Source of the DNA: Primorskyibacter flagellatus
GTDB lineage: Bacteria > Pseudomonadota > Alphaproteobacteria > Rhodobacterales > Rhodobacteraceae
Length of the DNA: 64,000 nt
Assembly (NCBI RefSeq): GCF_900176485.1
Contig: NZ_FWYD01000018.1
Location: 1 to 64,000, forward strand
Direction of reading: 5' to 3'
The position numbers and the translations under genes are program-made. The notes beneath the pieces are model-generated. The model was given only the letters and a program-made list of their open reading frames with translations. It was not told the origin of the DNA and did no database searches. Below are positions 59,293 through 64,000 of the stretch, in pieces; within the stretch, counting starts at the first letter, position 1, and each line of letters begins with the position of its first letter.

Positions 59293-61719
59293 ATGACACA
59301 GAAACTTGTTGTTATCGGTGCTGGCATGGCCTCCGGCCGGGTGTTGGAGCATCTGTTTGAGAACGAATCCGGTTTTGAAGTGACATTGTTCAACGCCGAG
59401 GCCCGCGGGAACTATAACCGCATCATGTTGTCACCCGTGTTGTCGGGCGAAAAGACCTATGAGGATATCGTCACACACGATGCTGATTGGTACGATACCA
59501 ACGGCGTGACCTGTCATTTCGGCACCCATGTCACAGCCATTGACCGCGTCGCCAAGACCGTCACCAGCAAAGCCGGAACAATCGCTTATGACAAGTTGTT
59601 GATTGCCACAGGATCCGCGCCTTTCATCATTCCGGTGCCCGGAAGGGACTTGCCCGGAGTTATCACGTACCGCGATCTGGATGATACCAATGCGATGATT
59701 GACGCCTCCAAAGCGGGCGGAAAAGCCGTTGTTATCGGGGGCGGCCTGTTGGGGCTTGAGGCCGCTGCAGGGTTGGCGGAACGCGGCATGGACGTCACCG
59801 TGTTGCACTTGATGGACCATTTGATGGAGCGTCAGTTGGACGAGGCCGCAGGGTTCCTGCTGCGCCGGGATCTGGAAAAGCGCGGGATTGCAGTTAAATG
59901 CCGTGCTTCGACAAGGGCGATTGTCGGCAAAGATCGGGTCGAAGCCGTCTTGCTGGAAGGTGACGAAACCCTTGAGGCCGATCTGGTGGTGATGGCCGTG
60001 GGCATCCGGCCCGAAACACGGCTGGCAACGGACGCTGGCTTAAGCGTTGCGCGCGGTATCGAGGTGAACACACAAATGCAAACCTCCGATCCCGACATCT
60101 TTGCCGTTGGCGAATGTGTCGAACTGGACGGTCAGTTGTTCGGGCTCGTGGCCCCGCTCTATGATCAGGCCAAGGTGCTGGCCCAAACGCTGATGGACAG
60201 CCCCGCCGTTTTCACACCCAAAGAGTTATCGACCAAACTGAAGGTCACAGGATGTGACTTGTTCAGCGCCGGTGACTTTGCCGAAGCGGAAGGGCGCGAA
60301 GACATCGTGTTTCGTGATCCGGCACGCGGCGTCTATCGCCGTTTGGTTCTGGAGGACGACACGATTGTAGGCGCTGTGATGTACGGCGATACCACTGACA
60401 GCAATTGGTTCTTTGGCTTGATACGCGACAAGACTGAAATCACGGATATGCGTGAGACGTTGATCTTTGGGCCAGCGTTTCAGGGGGGTGCCCCCTCGGA
60501 CCCGCTCTCAGCCGTTGCAGCCTTACCGCGTGACGCGGAAATCTGCGGGTGCAACGGCATTTGTAAAGGACAGATCGAAGATGCGATTACTGCTGGTGCG
60601 ACTGATTTGGGTGCTGTGCGCACCACGACAAAAGCGTCAGGATCTTGCGGGACATGCACCGGATTGGTGGAACAAGTCTTGGCGGTCACGCTGGGTGATG
60701 ACTTTGTGATCCCCGCTGCGCAATCCATTTGTACCTGTACGGACATGACCCATGAAGACGTCCGGCGCATGATCAAGTCGCAAGAATTGAAATCAATGCC
60801 CGCAGTTTGGCAGGCCTGTGGGTGGAAGACCTCCTGCGGTTGTCACATCTGTCGCCCGCCGCTGAACTACTATCTGCTGGCTGATTGGCCGCTGGAATAT
60901 CAGGACGACCCGCAGTCCCGCTTTATCAACGAACGCAAACACGCCAACATTCAAAAGGACGGCACGTTCAGTGTTGTGCCGCGGATGTGGGGTGGCATCA
61001 CCACGCCGGACGAGTTGCGCGCGATTGCGGATGCGGCCGACAAATTTGCCGTGCCAACCGTGAAAGTGACCGGCGGCCAGCGCATTGATTTGCTGGGCGT
61101 AAAGGGCGAGGATCTGCCAGCCATCTGGCGGGATCTGAACGACGCCGGCATGGTATCGGGCCACGCCTATTCCAAAGGTCTGCGCACGGTAAAGACCTGT
61201 GTTGGCACAGATCATTGTCGTTTCGGGACGCAAGACAGCACCGGCCTTGGCATCAAGCTCGAAAAAACCCTCTGGGGGTCCTGGACGCCGCACAAGCTGA
61301 AACTTGGCGTGTCGGGTTGTCCGCGCAATTGTGCGGAAGCCACCTGCAAGGACATCGGCGTGGTCTGTGTCGACAGTGGCTATCAGATCAGCATCGGCGG
61401 GGCTGCAGGCATGGACGTGCGCGAAACCGAAATCCTGTGTCAGGTGCCGACCGAAGGCGAGGTGATCGACGTCATAAAATGCGTCACGCAGTTGTACCGT
61501 GAGAATGCCAAATATCTGGAGCGCATCTATAAATGGATGGCGAAAGTCGGACTTGAGTGGATACAGGAACAGGTCGCCGATCTGGAAAACCGCGCCACGT
61601 TGGTCGCGCGTTTCGAAGTGTCCCAATCGGTTTATCGCAAAGACCCTTGGGCCCAGCATGTAGGCAGAGCGGAGACATACCAACCCCTTGCAGACCTGAC
61701 ACTGGAGGCCGCAGAATGA
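59293..61719 (+). CDS. nirB: NAD(P)H-dependent assimilatory nitrite reductase, large subunit
   Basis: ATG 59293 follows CGGAG at proper spacing; 808 aa. The FAD/NAD module comes first (LVVIGAGMASGRVLEHLFEN, AVVIGGGLLGLEAAAGLAER). Then come BFD-type 2Fe-2S sites (EICGCNGICKG, GSCGTCTGLVEQVL, CGWKTSCGCHICRPP) and the sirohaem/4Fe-4S domain with TCVGTDHCRFG and SGCPRNCAEATCKD. It reduces nitrite to ammonium in the cytoplasm with NirD. The operon order places it after nitrate uptake and before nitrate reductase. Confidence 0.92.
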   Translation: MTQKLVVIGAGMASGRVLEHLFENESGFEVTLFNAEARGNYNRIMLSPVLSGEKTYEDIVTHDADWYDTNGVTCHFGTHVTAIDRVAKTVTSKAGTIAYDKLLIATGSAPFIIPVPGRDLPGVITYRDLDDTNAMIDASKAGGKAVVIGGGLLGLEAAAGLAERGMDVTVLHLMDHLMERQLDEAAGFLLRRDLEKRGIAVKCRASTRAIVGKDRVEAVLLEGDETLEADLVVMAVGIRPETRLATDAGLSVARGIEVNTQMQTSDPDIFAVGECVELDGQLFGLVAPLYDQAKVLAQTLMDSPAVFTPKELSTKLKVTGCDLFSAGDFAEAEGREDIVFRDPARGVYRRLVLEDDTIVGAVMYGDTTDSNWFFGLIRDKTEITDMRETLIFGPAFQGGAPSDPLSAVAALPRDAEICGCNGICKGQIEDAITAGATDLGAVRTTTKASGSCGTCTGLVEQVLAVTLGDDFVIPAAQSICTCTDMTHEDVRRMIKSQELKSMPAVWQACGWKTSCGCHICRPPLNYYLLADWPLEYQDDPQSRFINERKHANIQKDGTFSVVPRMWGGITTPDELRAIADAADKFAVPTVKVTGGQRIDLLGVKGEDLPAIWRDLNDAGMVSGHAYSKGLRTVKTCVGTDHCRFGTQDSTGLGIKLEKTLWGSWTPHKLKLGVSGCPRNCAEATCKDIGVVCVDSGYQISIGGAAGMDVRETEILCQVPTEGEVIDVIKCVTQLYRENAKYLERIYKWMAKVGLEWIQEQVADLENRATLVARFEVSQSVYRKDPWAQHVGRAETYQPLADLTLEAAE

Positions 61720-62051
61720 ACGACTGGATTGACATTGCCCCCGTCGAGGCGGTGCCGCAACGCGGGGCACGGCTGATCAAAACGGTTCATGGTTGTGTGG
61801 CGGTTTTCCGCACTGCCACTGACGAGGTGTTCGCACTCGACAATGCGTGCCCGCACAAAAACGGTCCTCTGGCAGAAGGTATCGTGCATGGTGCGTCGGT
61901 GACATGCCCACTGCACAACTGGGTAATTTCCTTGGAAACCGGCGTTGTGCAGGGCCAGGATGAGGGGCAGGTGGCGACCTATCCCGCCAAGGTTTCTGAC
62001 GGACGGATCTATCTTGGTGCTGCATTCCTGACCAGACGGGCCGTTGCATGA
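61716..62051 (+). CDS. nirD: Nitrite reductase small subunit (Rieske-like)
   Basis: A 111-aa protein coupled to nirB by ATGA (61716-61719). The Rieske fold with DNACPHKNGPLAEG and VTCPLHNWVISLETG appears to retain Cys-His pairs, so a 2Fe-2S cluster is possible. Its stop overlaps the start of the nitrate reductase gene. Confidence 0.88.
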   Translation: MNDWIDIAPVEAVPQRGARLIKTVHGCVAVFRTATDEVFALDNACPHKNGPLAEGIVHGASVTCPLHNWVISLETGVVQGQDEGQVATYPAKVSDGRIYLGAAFLTRRAVA

Positions 62052-64000
62052 GCCTGACCAAAACAACATGCCCTTATTGCGGCGTTGGTTGCGGTGTTCT
62101 TGCGGGCGCTGACGGCACCATTCAGGGCGACCCCGACCACCCAGCCAATTTTGGGCGCTTGTGTTCCAAAGGGTCTGCATTGGGTCAGACAATCGATCTT
62201 GAGGGCCGCCTGCTGCAGCCGCAAATAGGCGGGCGCAACGCCGGTTGGGACAAAGCCCTTGATCTGATGGCCGAAAAATTCAGCACCGCCATCCGCGATC
62301 ACGGGCCTGACAGCGTTGCATTTTATGTATCTGGCCAGTTGCTGACCGAAGATTACTATGTCGCCAACAAGCTGATGAAGGGTTTCATTGGATCCGCCAA
62401 CATTGATACAAACTCGCGGCTTTGCATGGCCTCGTCAGTGGCAGGGCACAAACGCGCCTTTGGCACCGACACTGTCCCCGGCACATATGCTGATCTGGAA
62501 GAAGCGGATCTGATCGTTCTGGTCGGATCAAACCTCGCGTGGTGCCATCCCGTCTTGCACCAACGGATAGCCGCCGCAAAAGAAGCGCGCCCGAACATGC
62601 GGGTTGTGAACATTGATCCACGCAATACGGCGACCTCAGCCTTGGTAGATCTGCATCTACGGATCGTCCCGGATGGCGATATCGCGTTGTTCAACGGTTT
62701 GCTGGCGTATCTGGCAAACACCGGCGCACTTGATCTGGCCTATCTGTCGGATCACGTGGCCGGACAGGTGCCCGCCATCACGCAGGCACGTCTGGATGAT
62801 CCGTCGGAAAGTGGTTTGTCCCAGGACGAACTTTCCCGGTTCTACGAGATGTGGGCAGGCACACAAAAAGTAGTCACGGTCTATTCGCAAGGCGTGAATC
62901 AGTCCCGGTGCGGAACCGGCAAGGTCAATGCAATCCTGAATTGTCACCTTGCCACGGGGCGCATCGGCAAACCCGGATGTGGCCCGTTCTCTGTCACCGG
63001 ACAGCCCAACGCGATGGGGGGGCGCGAGGTAGGAGGCATGGCCAATATGTTGGCCAACCATCTGGATATCGAAAATCCCGATCATCGCGCTCGCGTGCAG
63101 GATTTCTGGCAAAGCCCGACCATATGCCGGCGCGCAGGTCTCAAGGCAGTCGAGTTGTTTGAGGCCTGTGCTGCGGGAAAAATCAAAGCGCTGTGGGTCA
63201 TGTCAACCAACCCTGCGGTCAGCATGCCGGATGCAGATGGTGTGGCAAATGCGATTTCAAATGTACCGTTTGTGGTCGTGTCCGACATTATGGCGCGCAC
63301 AGATACCGGCGATCTGGCAGATGTGCTTTTGCCCGCGACGGGTTGGGGCGAGAAAGACGGCACCGTCACCAATTCCGAGCGCCGCATCTCGCGTCAGCGC
63401 GCGTTTCTATCCGCGCCCGAACAGGCCCGACCCGATTGGCAGATCATCTGCGATGTTGCTGACCGCATGGGTTGGAAGAACGCCTTTGACTTTGCATCCC
63501 CTGCCGAAATTTTTGCCGAATATGTCGCGCTCTCGATGGCAACAATGGATTTCGGGCGCGATCTTGATCTGAGCATTTTTGCCGATGCCGATTACGCCAA
63601 CCTTATTCCGACCCAGTGGCCCTGCAACGACAAGCGGTTCTTTGGGAGCGGTCGGTTTTATCATCCCGATGGCAAGGCACGGATGTTGCCCGTCAGCGCG
63701 CCAGAGCTTGGTGCGGGTGATACATTCATCCTCAACACCGGCCGCAACCGCGATCAATGGCACACGATGACCCGCAGCGGTAAAGCCCCGCGCCTTGGTG
63801 CGCATCTTGCCGAACCCTACGGCGAAATCCACCCCGAGGATGCTGCTCATATCGGCATCACCGCAGGTGATTTGATCGAATTAAGCAGCCCCAACGGGAC
63901 ATCGACCGTGCGGGCCCTGATCACGGAGCGTACGGCAAAGCGGCAGTTGTTTGCGCCGATGCACTGGACGCGCCAGCAAAGCAGTGCAGGGTGGGTGAAC
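62048..64000 (+). CDS. nasA: Assimilatory nitrate reductase catalytic subunit (partial, runs off the window)
   Basis: ATG 62048 overlaps the nirD stop. 651 codons are open to the last base of the window. The N-terminal 4Fe-4S site (TTCPYCGVGCGVLAG, LCSKGSALG) and molybdopterin-binding blocks (IDTNSRLCMASSVAGHKRAF, GTYADLEEADLIVLVGSNLA, GCGPFSVTGQPNAMGGREVG, MSTNPAVSMPD, GWGEKDGTVTNSERRISRQR, TGRNRDQWHTMTRSG) identify a NasA/NarB-type enzyme. Nitrate is reduced to nitrite for NirBD. The C-terminus, possibly with an added 2Fe-2S domain, is outside. Confidence 0.92.
   Translation, partial: MSLTKTTCPYCGVGCGVLAGADGTIQGDPDHPANFGRLCSKGSALGQTIDLEGRLLQPQIGGRNAGWDKALDLMAEKFSTAIRDHGPDSVAFYVSGQLLTEDYYVANKLMKGFIGSANIDTNSRLCMASSVAGHKRAFGTDTVPGTYADLEEADLIVLVGSNLAWCHPVLHQRIAAAKEARPNMRVVNIDPRNTATSALVDLHLRIVPDGDIALFNGLLAYLANTGALDLAYLSDHVAGQVPAITQARLDDPSESGLSQDELSRFYEMWAGTQKVVTVYSQGVNQSRCGTGKVNAILNCHLATGRIGKPGCGPFSVTGQPNAMGGREVGGMANMLANHLDIENPDHRARVQDFWQSPTICRRAGLKAVELFEACAAGKIKALWVMSTNPAVSMPDADGVANAISNVPFVVVSDIMARTDTGDLADVLLPATGWGEKDGTVTNSERRISRQRAFLSAPEQARPDWQIICDVADRMGWKNAFDFASPAEIFAEYVALSMATMDFGRDLDLSIFADADYANLIPTQWPCNDKRFFGSGRFYHPDGKARMLPVSAPELGAGDTFILNTGRNRDQWHTMTRSGKAPRLGAHLAEPYGEIHPEDAAHIGITAGDLIELSSPNGTSTVRALITERTAKRQLFAPMHWTRQQSSAGWVN

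Noticed and set aside
60793-61770. 325-aa minus-strand ORF
   Set aside because: Antisense shadow of nirB, which has clear cofactor motifs on the plus strand.
1-64000. CRISPR array
   Set aside because: No set of regularly spaced identical repeats was seen; repeated motifs found are isolated pairs.

Overview
The window reads as alphaproteobacterial, most likely family Rhodobacteraceae (Roseobacter group). Signs are a VPLPA-CTERM protein, tail genes of the gene-transfer-agent type (TIM-barrel 'megatron', DUF2793), a serine-recombinase/DUF2924 cassette, IS91 and IS110 relics, a fused two-domain NrtC and a NasTS-controlled nitrate operon. The left two thirds is a patchwork of mobile and broken DNA. 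The right third is orderly catabolic and nitrogen metabolism.

Layout. 1-12 kb is a defence cluster: a truncated IS110 transposase, a 1519-aa Avs-type STAND protein with an N-terminal Mrr-like nuclease, a coupled GIY-YIG plus DUF6884/YaaA-like pair, an 814-aa SIR2-STAND protein and a protein with a HEPN-like R-x4-H motif. These are interleaved with non-coding relics and an IS91 tail fragment. 12.2-18.6 kb is a compact element bounded by a perfect 20-bp direct repeat. It carries a P4-type integrase, an AlpA-like regulator, a primase-polymerase and small coupled ORFs, all on the minus strand, plus one exported VPLPA-CTERM cargo gene; it looks like a phage satellite. 18.6-29.0 kb lies between two copies of a 153-bp repeat. 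It holds an hsdM relic, the end of a prophage lysis module (overlapping spanin-like genes), an unidentified four-gene membrane/export cassette and a 1019-aa protein with an HTH-like N-terminus and a degenerate P-loop. 29.0-45.8 kb holds a four-gene serine-recombinase cassette that abuts a broken megatron gene, a second diverged prophage tail/lysis module with an in-frame amber stop in the endolysin, padR-chrA, a mercuric-reductase-like fragment and a copper-resistance cluster (DUF411, CopA P-type ATPase, permease, TVP38 protein, multicopper oxidase, cytochrome c). At 45.8 kb another tRNA-3'-end-like site is followed by an integrase start that is cut off by an IS91 remnant.

From 46.8 kb there is a LysR regulator divergent from a three-gene betaine N-demethylation operon (Rieske oxygenase, its reductase, an old-yellow-enzyme-type demethylase). 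After a relic-filled gap comes nasT-nasS, a leader with candidate NasT-responsive hairpins and an intrinsic terminator, then nrtABC, nirB, nirD and a nitrate reductase gene running off the window end. These would import nitrate and reduce it to ammonium.

The unifying feature is a series of sites containing CCTCCGCCA (12.17, 18.60, 29.06, 45.81 kb). They resemble 3' ends of a tRNA-like gene, with a terminator hairpin after two of them. They mark the joints between mobile blocks, as expected from repeated insertion at one attachment site.
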